Source: Rhodospirillaceae bacterium
GTDB taxonomy: Bacteria; Pseudomonadota; Alphaproteobacteria; MPNO01; UBA2964
NCBI GenBank assembly: GCA_002709075.1
Contig: PAPV01000013.1
Location: 20,453 to 84,452, forward strand
Reading direction: 5' to 3'
DNA: 64,000 nucleotides
Below are positions 56,114 through 64,000 of the stretch, in pieces (position 1 is the stretch's first letter; every line of letters begins with the position of its first letter). The translations under genes and the position numbers were made by a program. The notes under the pieces were generated by a model. That model was not told the origin of the DNA and did no database searches. It saw only the letters and a program-made list of their open reading frames with translations.

Positions 56114-57109
56114 ATGATTATAACTCGCACACCATTTCGAGTTTCGCTTTTTGGCGGAGGAACAGATTATCCCGTTTGGTTTAAGGAAAATGGTGGAGCA
56201 GTTATAGGTGCATCGATTAATAAATACTGTTATTTACATCTGAGAAGATTGCCGCCTTTTTTTAATCATAAATACCGAATTGTTTATTCAAAAATTGAGC
56301 TTGTTGATCAAATAAATGATATCGATCACCCCGTAGTCAAGGCCGTTCTTGAGAGAGCTAATTTACCCTTTGGCGTAGAAATTCATCATGCAGGCGACTT
56401 GCCTGCCCGTTCTGGTCTTGGTTCTAGTTCTTCGTTTTCCGTTGGTATTTTGCATGCATTGGCCCTTGCAAAAGGCGATAAGATAGGCAAACGAATTCTA
56501 GCATGTGATGCAATCCAGTTAGAACAGGTAACACTTTCTGAGACTGTGGGGTGCCAAGACCAAATCTGGGCTTCATATGGTGGATTCAATAGAATTGAAT
56601 TTCTACGCACTGGAGAATTTAAGGTATCTCCAGTGAATGTCCGGAAACATATTAAGAATGAATTGGAAAATTCCATGTTACTAGTTTTTTCCAATTTGTC
56701 ACGATATGCTCATGATATTGCACAAAAACAAATAGAATCGATCAAACACAATAGAAAAGAATTACATGAGATGCGGTCCATGGTCGATGCCGCCGAGAGC
56801 ATAATAAGTAATTCTAAAGATCTAATACCAGAATTAGGGCGGCTTTTGAATGAGGGGTGGAATTTGAAACGCAATCTTCATCCCAGTGTCACTAATGAGG
56901 ATATAGACAGTCTAATTTCCAAGGGTCTGCGTGCTGGTGCTTGTGGCGCCAAATTGCTTGGTGCAGGAGGTGGTGGATTTGTCTTGTTTCTTTGTCCATT
57001 AGAAAAAAAGACAGGAGTTTTAGATGCCTTGAGTGACATGATAACAGTTCCAGTGCAGATGGATTTCTCAGGAAGCACTGCATTAATGCAGGAGCCATTT
57101 TCGCATTGA
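56114..57109 (+). CDS. GHMP kinase, probable heptose-7-phosphate 1-kinase (HddA-like)
   Basis: 331 aa GHMP-superfamily kinase. The N-terminus is IITRTPFRVSLFGGGTDYP, the ATP loop DLPARSGLGSSSSFSVGIL, and the C-terminal motif KLLGAGGGGFVLFL. Characteristic of D-glycero-alpha-D-manno-heptose-7-phosphate kinases, which feed GDP-heptose synthesis, and of similar L-fucose-type kinases. With gmhA and gmhB at 44-45 kb, only the HddC-type guanylyltransferase is missing from this window. It follows the radical SAM gene by eight bases. Confidence 0.85.
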   Translation: MIITRTPFRVSLFGGGTDYPVWFKENGGAVIGASINKYCYLHLRRLPPFFNHKYRIVYSKIELVDQINDIDHPVVKAVLERANLPFGVEIHHAGDLPARSGLGSSSSFSVGILHALALAKGDKIGKRILACDAIQLEQVTLSETVGCQDQIWASYGGFNRIEFLRTGEFKVSPVNVRKHIKNELENSMLLVFSNLSRYAHDIAQKQIESIKHNRKELHEMRSMVDAAESIISNSKDLIPELGRLLNEGWNLKRNLHPSVTNEDIDSLISKGLRAGACGAKLLGAGGGGFVLFLCPLEKKTGVLDALSDMITVPVQMDFSGSTALMQEPFSH

Positions 57110-57267
57110 ACAATAGGAGTGGTTTTCTGAGCTGAATTCTTCGAGTTGATTAGATCTCCTAACATCGCAATGTCATAAGCAAAATACCTAGGGTCCACTC
57201 TAAAAAATTAAAAAAAATGGACATTCACCCCGGCTTCTAGCTGAGTTAGAATTAGTTCTTCAGTAGT

Positions 57268-57660
57268 CTAAATAATTATTAGCTTTTTTCGTTTGCAAAT
57301 GTTTAGCCAAACTATGTGGTACTTGGCGAATAAAGATCCCGTCATATATATCTTTTTTTGATCTACAAAAGTGGATTGAGTAAGGTAAATATCAGACATG
57401 CAATTGATTTTACGCAACTCAATTTTTCCTAGGAGTCGAAGTTTGATAATCCCCAATAGAAATCTGGTTTCGGCTTCACCGTCCAAAAAAAGAACTGGAA
57501 GATCACAACCATCTTCAGTTTCAATCTGAGCTAAAGCTTCGATAACTTCCTTTAATCTTTTGGAACGGGAAGCAGACTCTCGCCATAAAAAATCAAGTCT
57601 CCAATGCCACCGGCGAACGATACCAAAGTATTTAACTTTTCCGAAAAAGACGTTCATCAT
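57268..57660 (-). CDS. Hypothetical protein, 130 aa
   Basis: Soluble-looking protein with a basic, tryptophan-rich start (MMNVFFGKVKYFGIVRRW), an acidic middle (EALAQIETEDGCDLPVLF) and a basic C-terminus ending LNICKRKKLIII. The first codon directly overlaps the last base of the upstream GT2 gene (minus strand), which supports real co-translation. No family recognised; perhaps a small accessory factor for the transferase. Its 3' end is in an AT-rich spacer with no clear terminator. Confidence 0.5.
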   Translation of the reverse strand: MMNVFFGKVKYFGIVRRWHWRLDFLWRESASRSKRLKEVIEALAQIETEDGCDLPVLFLDGEAETRFLLGIIKLRLLGKIELRKINCMSDIYLTQSTFVDQKKIYMTGSLFAKYHIVWLNICKRKKLIII

Positions 57661-58871
57661 TAGAGACTAAATTTATTAAAAATTTCTTTCACCAATTTTT
57701 TCCATATCCTATCGGATAGGATAAATATTAATATTAAAGAGCCGGATAGTCTTGCACGCCAGGGAATGTTCTTTCTAATATCCTTAAATGCTTCCATTGC
57801 GTTAGGTACCATAAAGGTATTATCGGGGTTGCAGAGAGGTGTAACGTAAACTTCAGTATTTTTTCCCAACTCAACCTTATGACCGTGGTATAGTGTAGGA
57901 AGTGTACATGTTCTTTTTCTAGACCAATAGTCCAACTTAGATGCAGAAATGATATTACTTTTTTCCCAATGGTAAAAATCTGAGATTTTAAGTAGTTGGT
58001 TGAGTAAGTCTTCGCGTGAGCTCGCTTTGTTAGACCTCATTGCTGCGATTGCTGGATTTTCTTTAAGAGGTTGAACACGTCCACAGAACAGTGCTTCAAG
58101 TGAAGTTGATGACATTTGTTTACCATCGTGTGGTCCCTGATAATTATCTACACCGGCAGCCCCCGGGTGCCAACTATGGTAGGTGAATTCGTTTTCATGC
58201 CACATTTCCTTTTTACCTGAATTGATTAATCTAAACGTTAAATCATATGGGCCGCAAATATGCCCGACAAAATCAATATGTTCATCAGCTCCACCAATTG
58301 AAATTAAATCCTCTCGATATGCTGACATACATGCGCCATAATTTCGACTATGAAGCGGATCTATTTCATCACGCATACCCGTGGTCATGCCGCCGCCATT
58401 GTTTATGCAGCCCTTTCCAATTATTTCATCAAACGTAGGATGTTTGAATGGATAGAGGTCTTGACGATTATTTCTATATTGGTCCAGGTGAAGAATAATA
58501 TCAGGATTTAGTTTAAATGTGTTAATTATACTATGAATGAAAGTCTCACGCACCATAGCATCAGAATCCCCGATCATTACTATATCGCCGCATGCCGCAA
58601 TTATGCCGGCGTTATACATTACATGTTTGTGGTAATAACAATTTTTTGGGATTTCCAACAATATCCATGTGTCAATATCATTTTCGTACGCTTTCAAAGC
58701 GGGAGAAACACTGTCGAAAAACTCGATTATGATAATCTCAAAATCCTCTCTTATCACTGATTGCTTTTTGAGATAATCAATTATGTGAAAACTCTCGCGG
58801 ACGCTCCAATCAACCAACACCAAGCTTATCTTTGGGGTTACTGGTGGTTTATTTAAGCGTAAGATTCTCAA
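57660..58871 (-). CDS. Glycosyltransferase-like protein (GT2-type, DxD)
   Basis: 403 aa. The N-terminus KISLVLVDWSVRESFHIIDY, then FEIIIIEF, the AGIIAACGDIVMIGDSDAMV metal-binding DxD region near residue 105, and MSAYREDLISIGGADEHIDFVG with GPYDLTFRLINSG resemble GT2/galactosyltransferase-type proteins. A C-terminal hydrophobic stretch (LSGSLILIFILSDRI) could contact the membrane. Part of a minus-strand run hypothetical protein - GT2 - Nudix - large unknown, probably an accessory sub-operon. Sugar specificity is not deducible. Confidence 0.78.
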   Translation of the reverse strand: MRILRLNKPPVTPKISLVLVDWSVRESFHIIDYLKKQSVIREDFEIIIIEFFDSVSPALKAYENDIDTWILLEIPKNCYYHKHVMYNAGIIAACGDIVMIGDSDAMVRETFIHSIINTFKLNPDIILHLDQYRNNRQDLYPFKHPTFDEIIGKGCINNGGGMTTGMRDEIDPLHSRNYGACMSAYREDLISIGGADEHIDFVGHICGPYDLTFRLINSGKKEMWHENEFTYHSWHPGAAGVDNYQGPHDGKQMSSTSLEALFCGRVQPLKENPAIAAMRSNKASSREDLLNQLLKISDFYHWEKSNIISASKLDYWSRKRTCTLPTLYHGHKVELGKNTEVYVTPLCNPDNTFMVPNAMEAFKDIRKNIPWRARLSGSLILIFILSDRIWKKLVKEIFNKFSL

Positions 58872-58900
58872 TTTTAACCTGTTTGTTACTCTTGAAAAAA

Positions 58901-59386
58901 TTAGGGGCGACGAGCAGTTTCAGCAAGATGATCGCGAGCTGAATATAGTTTAAGTGCAAATTCATCGTATGGAACTAAAATTTTTTTATTTTTATTCAAA
59001 TCTTCAAGTGAAATTAAAGTGCAATCCTTTCCTTCTTTTAAGTTTCTTTTGGCACCCAGTGCTGTTCGACGATTGATTGGTACAACGTAGATGAATCTGC
59101 CGCGAATACCGCCGTCCCAGGGTCTTGCATCAAAAGCAACTTGAGTGAAATATTTTGGTTCGGATACATTAATATTAATCTCTTCATATAATTCTCGGAT
59201 TAATGCTTTTTGAGGTGTTTCACCCTTATCAATGGCGCCGCCAAATAACCCCCAACGGCCGGGAAACCATATGGGCACATCATCATCACGCAATTGCATA
59301 AGTACCTCATTTTTTGGTGTAATAAGAATTGCCCCAACTCCATATCCAACTATGGAGCTTTCTGGTACAATGAGAGTATTAATCAT
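58901..59386 (-). CDS. Nudix hydrolase, GDP-mannose hydrolase-like
   Basis: 161 aa. The Nudix box lies in GGAIDKGETPQKALIRELYEEINI (G-x5-E-x7-R-E-L-x-E-E; middle E present). The surroundings (IWFPGRWGLFGGAIDKG and VPINRRT) resemble sugar-nucleotide hydrolases associated with polysaccharide loci, such as GDP-mannose mannosyl hydrolase, although those usually carry an altered box. It may trim activated sugar pools. Encoded between the GT2-like gene and the large unknown protein. Confidence 0.78.
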   Translation of the reverse strand: MINTLIVPESSIVGYGVGAILITPKNEVLMQLRDDDVPIWFPGRWGLFGGAIDKGETPQKALIRELYEEININVSEPKYFTQVAFDARPWDGGIRGRFIYVVPINRRTALGAKRNLKEGKDCTLISLEDLNKNKKILVPYDEFALKLYSARDHLAETARRP

Positions 59387-59429
59387 TAGGCTTTTATTCC
59401 TCGAATTATAAATTTTTAGACGGTGTAAA

Positions 59430-60962
59430 TTACGTTAACTTCAACGACGGATCTAATGATCTAACAATTTTTATCCATTTTAGATATTGGTTTTTTTGAC
59501 CCTGTTTAGAATAAAGCGCAGCAAGTGCAATCGGATAAGAAACTTCGAATGGAGCTAGCTCACAAGCATCGTTAAGGAGCTTTTCTGCAATTCTATAGTT
59601 TTTTGTGTCTAATTTATTTGCCGATAAAACACTGAGCGCTTGTGCTTTCGCCTCTAAGGAAGAGTCAGGAGACTCTACACATTTTGCAGCAAATATTTCT
59701 GAACGACTGCGCATGCCTGCAATCCGGTACGCTAACGCTAATTCTGATGCAGCTTCTCCACTCACCTCTCCCTGACTAAAATGAATAAAGCCAAAAAAAT
59801 GTCTGATAAATAAAATTCTTCGTTTTAAGTAAGACAAGGAGCCATTCTTTGCTGCACTTAAAGCTAGTCCTGCTCTCCCACCGGGTCCATCGCTGCCTTT
59901 GCCTTGCCGAATATATTGGTAAATTTTTTCTGCTGCTGGCAAGCGGTACGTGTTGCGTAGACGTCTTGCTATTTCGAGGGGGCGCTCCGGGACGGCGTTT
60001 TCTAATACTAAGTCTCTCCTCGATATTGCCCGGTTAATTTTTTGAATATGTTTCTGCAATACATCAGGTTTATCGTCTTCCCATATAATTTTATGTCGCC
60101 CCATGTGCATCGGTAGTGGGCTATTGATATTAAGTCCCATAGACCGTATCGGCACTGCACAGCCTTGTGTGAAATCTGAATTGGAAATTCCAAATACCAT
60201 GCTTCTGGTTTTCGCTCCCAACCATAACATTTGCATTGGACCGTTGGAATGCATTAAGCAAAGATTAGAAAATTCATATAGTGCACCGCGCAAAATAGGA
60301 TCGCTGCTTGCGGCATTGCAAAATTCTTCTCCGGAGAGTTCAGGTGGAGGGGCAATGTTCATGGCGTCTGTATCTCGTAGAAAAATTGGTCGGTGTCCGA
60401 GCGATCTTAATGACTTGGCTAGTTGTGCCCATGCAACAAAATTACTTTTCCGGCCATCGGATGATTCCCGTAAGGTTATTGTAGCAATTGTTCTTGAATC
60501 CGGTTTAATAATATTTTGTATTTGTTGTTGCGACTTTTTGTTGCTTTGCCATAAGGGGAGACTTACTCCTGTACAATGCTCCGCGACTAAATGCGCCCAC
60601 TGATATTCGTCCTTAGGCGGCATCTGTATGTTATAAAAATGTGGAAAAATTGGGCCCCGCCAATTTGAAATTATTTTTTGTGCATCCAGTCGGGTGTGGG
60701 CCTTTTCCTCTGTTTTAATTTCCCAAATTTGACAGAGTGGAATTAGTAAATTTTCTAATCTTTTTCTATGTTCAGTATCGCTGCGTCCTTCACTTTGCCA
60801 GAAAGAATTTTTACCATTTAAAACAAATAGTACTGAGATTGAATTTGCACCATTTTGCCTTTTTTCTATTTCTGCTCGTGCAAGGAAACTGAGAAAATCG
60901 AAACTCGTAGGTGAATTGGCGAAATCATACACAGCGAGAAGATCAATGGAACTAGAAGGCAA
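59430..60962 (-). CDS. Large hypothetical protein with glycosyltransferase-like and repeat regions
   Basis: 510 aa, not confidently recognised. The central segment (about 150-290) has TIATITLRESSDGRKSNF, RSLGHRPIFLRDTDAM and a CLMHSNGPMQMLWLGAKTRSMVFG stretch. The latter resembles the D-S-G-P-x-H nucleotide-sugar pocket of GT9-like GT-B transferases, with Asn in place of Asp/Ser. Residues about 345-500 are alanine-rich, TPR-like helices (AEKIYQYIRQGKG, ALAYRIAGMRSRSEIFAAKC, LLNDACELAPFEVSYPIALAALY). First gene of the minus-strand sub-operon. A polysaccharide glycosyltransferase with TPR tail is my guess. Confidence 0.6.
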   Translation of the reverse strand: MPSSSIDLLAVYDFANSPTSFDFLSFLARAEIEKRQNGANSISVLFVLNGKNSFWQSEGRSDTEHRKRLENLLIPLCQIWEIKTEEKAHTRLDAQKIISNWRGPIFPHFYNIQMPPKDEYQWAHLVAEHCTGVSLPLWQSNKKSQQQIQNIIKPDSRTIATITLRESSDGRKSNFVAWAQLAKSLRSLGHRPIFLRDTDAMNIAPPPELSGEEFCNAASSDPILRGALYEFSNLCLMHSNGPMQMLWLGAKTRSMVFGISNSDFTQGCAVPIRSMGLNINSPLPMHMGRHKIIWEDDKPDVLQKHIQKINRAISRRDLVLENAVPERPLEIARRLRNTYRLPAAEKIYQYIRQGKGSDGPGGRAGLALSAAKNGSLSYLKRRILFIRHFFGFIHFSQGEVSGEAASELALAYRIAGMRSRSEIFAAKCVESPDSSLEAKAQALSVLSANKLDTKNYRIAEKLLNDACELAPFEVSYPIALAALYSKQGQKNQYLKWIKIVRSLDPSLKLT

Positions 60963-61182
60963 CGGCCCCTCAATTATGTTTGCAGTCCTTACGATAATGT
61001 TCGCACAAGACTTGGTTGTTCTTAAAAGAATATTTAATTTTAATCATTTAACAGTGTCAGTTTATGTATGCAAATATGCAATTTTAGTATCTACTAACTT
61101 TTATTTAGAAAAAAGAATCTCAGACCTTGATTTACATAGTGTCAGATAATAAAACAAAATTTTAGATTTAGGTGTTACTCAA

Positions 61183-61767
61183 TTGGACCACGGCAAAAAA
61201 TATTTCAATCAAGTAATAACTGTGGCCCAAAATATTGATTTACGTCTATTCGAAGAGATGGCGCAAGAACTGGTTGCATTGCGAAGAAGGGAGGGCCGTC
61301 TTTTTATTTTAGGAGTAGGTGGTAGCGCTGGAAACGCGTCACATGCTGTGAATGATTTCAGAAAGCTTTGCGGCATCGAATCATACGCGCCAACTGATAA
61401 CGCCTCAGAGCTCACTGCAAGAACCAATGATGAAGGTTTTGAAACTGTTTTTGAAAGTTTTTTCAAAGTGAGCAGGGCTAATCAAAAAGACGCGGTTCTA
61501 GTCCTTTCTGTTGGAGGGGGCAACGCAGAACGACAAGTTAGTGTAAACATTATCCGAGGACTTGAGGAAGCACGAAAACGTGGTATGAAAATACTCGGAA
61601 TCGTAGGTCGTGATGGTGGATTTACCAAGCGAGTGGGGGACTGTGTTATTGTAGTCCCTACTGTAGATGACGAGCTTGTTACTCCGCACACCGAGTCATT
61701 TCAAACGGTTGTTTGGCATGGGTTAGTGTCGCATCCAGCCGTTCAGTTAAACGCTACCAAATGGTAG
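61183..61767 (+). CDS. SIS-domain sugar-phosphate isomerase (second GmhA-like protein)
   Basis: 194 aa SIS protein. FILGVGGSAGNASHAVNDFRK is the phosphosugar loop, followed by ELTARTNDEGFETVF, VLVLSVGGGNAERQ and the C-terminal helix HTESFQTVVWHGLVSHP. It is shorter in the C-terminal motif than the canonical GmhA Q-E-x-H-x4-H. The TTG start was chosen because no ATG precedes the first conserved segment. Followed 60 bp later by a transaldolase. It probably isomerises a ketose-phosphate to aldose-phosphate, perhaps sedoheptulose-7-phosphate made by that transaldolase. Confidence 0.78.
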   Translation: MDHGKKYFNQVITVAQNIDLRLFEEMAQELVALRRREGRLFILGVGGSAGNASHAVNDFRKLCGIESYAPTDNASELTARTNDEGFETVFESFFKVSRANQKDAVLVLSVGGGNAERQVSVNIIRGLEEARKRGMKILGIVGRDGGFTKRVGDCVIVVPTVDDELVTPHTESFQTVVWHGLVSHPAVQLNATKW

Positions 61768-61827
61768 AAAACCAAGTTAAAATTTTGCGGTTTAACACGG
61801 TTTAAAAACATACATACGGGGGAATAA

Positions 61828-62574
61828 ATGGTCGCTTTAAATAATTTAAAAATCAAAATTTTTGCTGATGGAGCACAAATAGACGGCATGAGAGCTCTCC
61901 GAGAGAACCAACACGTCAAAGGATTCACTACTAACCCCAGTTTGATGCGAGCTGCTGGAGTGGAGAGTTATGCTGAATTTGCTAAAGAAGTGTTGTCCGT
62001 AATTACCGACCACCCTGTTTCATTTGAAGTATTTGCCGATGATCTCCCAAGTATTGAGGCTCAAGCTCGCGAAATCGGGAGGTGGGGCGAGAATGTAAAT
62101 GTTAAGATACCTGTCACTAATACTAAAGGGGAATACACAACCCCTGTTATTAGAAAGCTCTCGGAGTCGGGCATTGAGGTTAATGTAACCGCAGTTTTTA
62201 CTCTTGCTCAGGTCGAGGCAGTCACAGAGTCTTTGGATAATAATACACCAGCAATTATTTCAGTTTTCGCGGGAAGAATTGCGGACACGGGTGTTGACCC
62301 TGTGCCACTGATGGCGGCTGCAAAGAAAATAATGTCTACAAAACCAAAATCAGAATTATTATGGGCAAGTTCGCGTGAGATTTTGAATATCTTTCATGCA
62401 GAGGATTCTGGTGCTGATATAATTACAGTCACGCATGAAATGCTTGGAAAGTTGCTTTTGCTAAATAAGGATCTTAATCAATACAGTTTAGAAACAGTCC
62501 AATCATTTTTTAAAGATGCGACGGCCTCAGGCTATACGATTGAAACCGGCAATGAGGTTGCGGTCAGTGTCTGA
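61828..62574 (+). CDS. Transaldolase (TalC/FSA-like)
   Basis: 248 aa, class I aldolase-fold transaldolase. The N-terminus is LKIKIFADGAQIDGMRAL, with GFTTNPSLMRAAG, catalytic Schiff-base Lys in NVNVKIPVTNTKG, NVTAVFTLAQVEA and ISVFAGRIADTGVDP. Intermediate in length between small FSA/TalC (about 215-220) and TalB (317). GGGGGAATAA precedes the ATG. In this locus it may make or use sedoheptulose-7-phosphate or a related ketose, next to an SIS isomerase and an epimerase. Confidence 0.87.
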   Translation: MVALNNLKIKIFADGAQIDGMRALRENQHVKGFTTNPSLMRAAGVESYAEFAKEVLSVITDHPVSFEVFADDLPSIEAQAREIGRWGENVNVKIPVTNTKGEYTTPVIRKLSESGIEVNVTAVFTLAQVEAVTESLDNNTPAIISVFAGRIADTGVDPVPLMAAAKKIMSTKPKSELLWASSREILNIFHAEDSGADIITVTHEMLGKLLLLNKDLNQYSLETVQSFFKDATASGYTIETGNEVAVSV

Positions 62575-62658
62575 GTTTTGGACTGCTAAACGTTGTTTAC
62601 GTTCTGTTTTCGTGGACAAAACAATATTATCCAACTTTAAATATTAAGGAGAAAAGGA

Positions 62659-63672
62659 ATGAATACGGATTTTCCGCACGTGCTGCTTACTGGTGGTGCC
62701 GGATATGTCGGAAACCGTCTAGTGCCAGAGCTTCTGCGCGAGGGCTACAAAGTTACCGTGTATGATATATGTTATTTTGGAGATCAGACTCTTCCCCTAG
62801 ACAATCCAAACTTGACAGTAGTTAAGGGCGATATTCGTGATATAAATCGGTTCAAAGAAACGCTTTTCGGCGTAAATGCGGTGCTACACTTGGCGTGTAT
62901 TTCAAATGATGCAAGTTTTGAGCTCGATGAAGGATTGAGTACATCTATAAATCTTAATGCCTTTGAACCTCTGGTGGTGGAAGCAAAGGCTGCGGGTGTT
63001 AAGCGTTTTGTTTATTGTTCTTCAAGTTCGGTTTATGGTGTTTCTGATCAGCCAGATGTAACAGAGGATCATCCATTGGTGCCATTGACCTTGTACAATA
63101 AATATAAGGGAATGTGTGAACCTGTATTATTCAAACATATGGCAGACGATTTTACTTGCGTAGTAATTAGACCCGCCACAGTATGCGGGTACAGTCCACG
63201 TTGTAGGCTTGACCTTTCAGTTAATATTTTGACAAACCACGCAATTAATAAGGGCGAAATTACTGTTTTTGGAGGTTCGCAAAAACGTCCGAATCTAAAT
63301 ATTGAGGATATGGTTCGTGTTTACAAACTAATGTTGGATGCGCCAAAAGAGAAAATCCAGGGTGAAATTTTCAATGCAGGGTACCAGAATAATACTATAA
63401 TGGAACTCGCGCAGATGGTTAAAAAAGTAGTGGAAGAAGAATATCCGAATGTAGAAGAAATTGGTATTAAAATAACAGATTCGGATGACAATCGTTCCTA
63501 TCACATAAATTCTGATAAAATTCGAAAAATTCTTGGATTTAAGCCAGAATATTCTATCGAAGATGCAGTTCGAACAATGTGCAAGGCTTTTAAAGACAAC
63601 GAGTTGCCAGAAAGTTTTGACCGCGATTGGTACTATAATGTAAGAACAATGAAGGCAATTGGAGCGGAATGA
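62659..63672 (+). CDS. NAD-dependent epimerase/dehydratase
   Basis: Extended SDR of 337 aa. The cofactor motif is VLLTGGAGYVGNRLVPELL, then VLHLACISNDASFELD, YCSSSSVYGVSD and catalytic Tyr-x-x-x-Lys in LYNKYKGMCEPVLF. GGAGAAAAGG precedes the ATG. Similar to WcaG/RmlB-group enzymes that alter sugar nucleotides at C4 or C3/C5. Shares RCRLDLSVNILTNHAINKG with the SDR at about 53.7 kb. Its stop overlaps the next epimerase gene by four bases. Confidence 0.87.
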   Translation: MNTDFPHVLLTGGAGYVGNRLVPELLREGYKVTVYDICYFGDQTLPLDNPNLTVVKGDIRDINRFKETLFGVNAVLHLACISNDASFELDEGLSTSINLNAFEPLVVEAKAAGVKRFVYCSSSSVYGVSDQPDVTEDHPLVPLTLYNKYKGMCEPVLFKHMADDFTCVVIRPATVCGYSPRCRLDLSVNILTNHAINKGEITVFGGSQKRPNLNIEDMVRVYKLMLDAPKEKIQGEIFNAGYQNNTIMELAQMVKKVVEEEYPNVEEIGIKITDSDDNRSYHINSDKIRKILGFKPEYSIEDAVRTMCKAFKDNELPESFDRDWYYNVRTMKAIGAE

Positions 63673-64000
63673 CAAAAAAACCCATAGTTTTGGTTACTGG
63701 GGGTGCCGGTTTTATCGGATCGCACATGGTAGATCTAGCCGTGGAAAGAGGGTATGCGGTCCGTGTTATAGACAATCTTGTAGGTGGTCGAGAGGCGAAT
63801 TTATCTCATCACCATCATAATGTTGATGTTGAGTGTGCATGGCGAGATATCCGTACCATTTCTGAAGACGATGTTTTTTTTTCAGATGTAAAATACGTTA
63901 TTCACTTTGCAGGCATCGGTGATATTGTGCCGTCAATAGAGAGCCCAACTGAGTACATGGATGTCAATGTGCAGGGTACCGTTAAAGTGCTCGAAGCGTC
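63669..64000 (+). CDS. UDP-sugar 4-epimerase-like SDR, truncated by the window end
   Basis: N-terminal 110 residues of an extended SDR: VLVTGGAGFIGSHMVDLAVE cofactor motif, VRVIDNLVGGREANL, YVIHFAGIGDIVPSIESP and MDVNVQGTVKVLEAS. The last segments match UDP-glucose 4-epimerase/GDP-mannose-dehydratase-like proteins. The gene continues beyond the window, so catalytic Tyr/Lys cannot be seen. Coupled by a four-base overlap to the preceding SDR. Confidence 0.85.
   Translation, partial: MTKKPIVLVTGGAGFIGSHMVDLAVERGYAVRVIDNLVGGREANLSHHHHNVDVECAWRDIRTISEDDVFFSDVKYVIHFAGIGDIVPSIESPTEYMDVNVQGTVKVLEA

Noticed and set aside
60916..61149. Plus-strand ORF of 77 aa between the large unknown gene and the second SIS gene
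   Set aside because: It overlaps the start of the minus-strand gene, has no ribosome-binding site and shows no recognisable pattern. The spacer more likely holds divergent promoters.

Overview
The window looks like chromosomal DNA of a low-GC alphaproteobacterium, probably a marine or uncultured Rhodospirillales-like lineage. This is inferred from gene order and protein families, not from a phylogeny. Support comes from the DUF484-xerC//priA arrangement, an F1-only atpHAGDC operon without the Fo genes, the block obgE-proB-proA-nadD-rsfS-rlmH-gpmI-envC-ctpA-yibQ-rppH read as one direction, and a tRNA-Ser with an encoded CCA end.

Layout. (1) 0-21.4 kb is housekeeping: chromosome dimer resolution (xerC), replication restart (priA), F1-ATPase, mRNA decapping (rppH), cell-wall division factors (envC-like, ctpA), glycolysis (gpmI), ribosome-associated genes (rlmH, rsfS, obgE, rpmA, rplU), proline and NAD synthesis, then tRNA-Ser(CGA). 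(2) 21.5-30.2 kb is a catabolic/oxygenase region: a PsiE-like membrane protein, a flavin hydroxylase, a carboxymuconolactone-decarboxylase-family protein, a Rieske ferredoxin, a COG0523 GTPase, a zinc alcohol dehydrogenase, an alpha/beta hydrolase, a Rieske oxygenase and a NIPSNAP protein. (3) 30.3-37.9 kb is a selenium locus: a PhnD/PhnC/PhnE-type ABC transporter (probable selenium oxyanion uptake), a flavoprotein-SelD fusion, a SenB-like selenosugar synthase and a SenA-like selenoneine synthase. Together they would take selenium from uptake to selenoneine, given hercynine made elsewhere. (4) 38.0-42.9 kb is a methylthioadenosine / 5'-deoxynucleoside salvage operon, mtnP-mtnA-(aldolase-dehydrogenase fusion)-SDR, resembling a DHAP shunt. 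(5) 42.9-64 kb is a surface polysaccharide locus. It has glycosyltransferases, heptose genes (gmhA, gmhB, an hddA-like kinase, a second SIS isomerase, a transaldolase), a 'sporadic carbohydrate cluster' pair, a thiamine-diphosphate E1 alpha/beta pair without E2/E3, a DegT-family protein with the 3-dehydrase histidine signature, a B12-binding radical SAM enzyme and at least five NAD-dependent sugar epimerase/dehydratases. It runs off the right edge.

The most interesting parts are the self-contained uptake-to-selenoneine locus, the fused aldolase in the MTA salvage operon, and the sugar cluster, which looks equipped to make a deoxygenated and possibly carbon-branched (heptose-derived) sugar. 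Two housekeeping genes (nadD and the yibQ-like gene) carry apparent one-base frame breaks at A/T homopolymers near their 5' ends. All family assignments come from reading motifs and gene context by eye; no database search was run.
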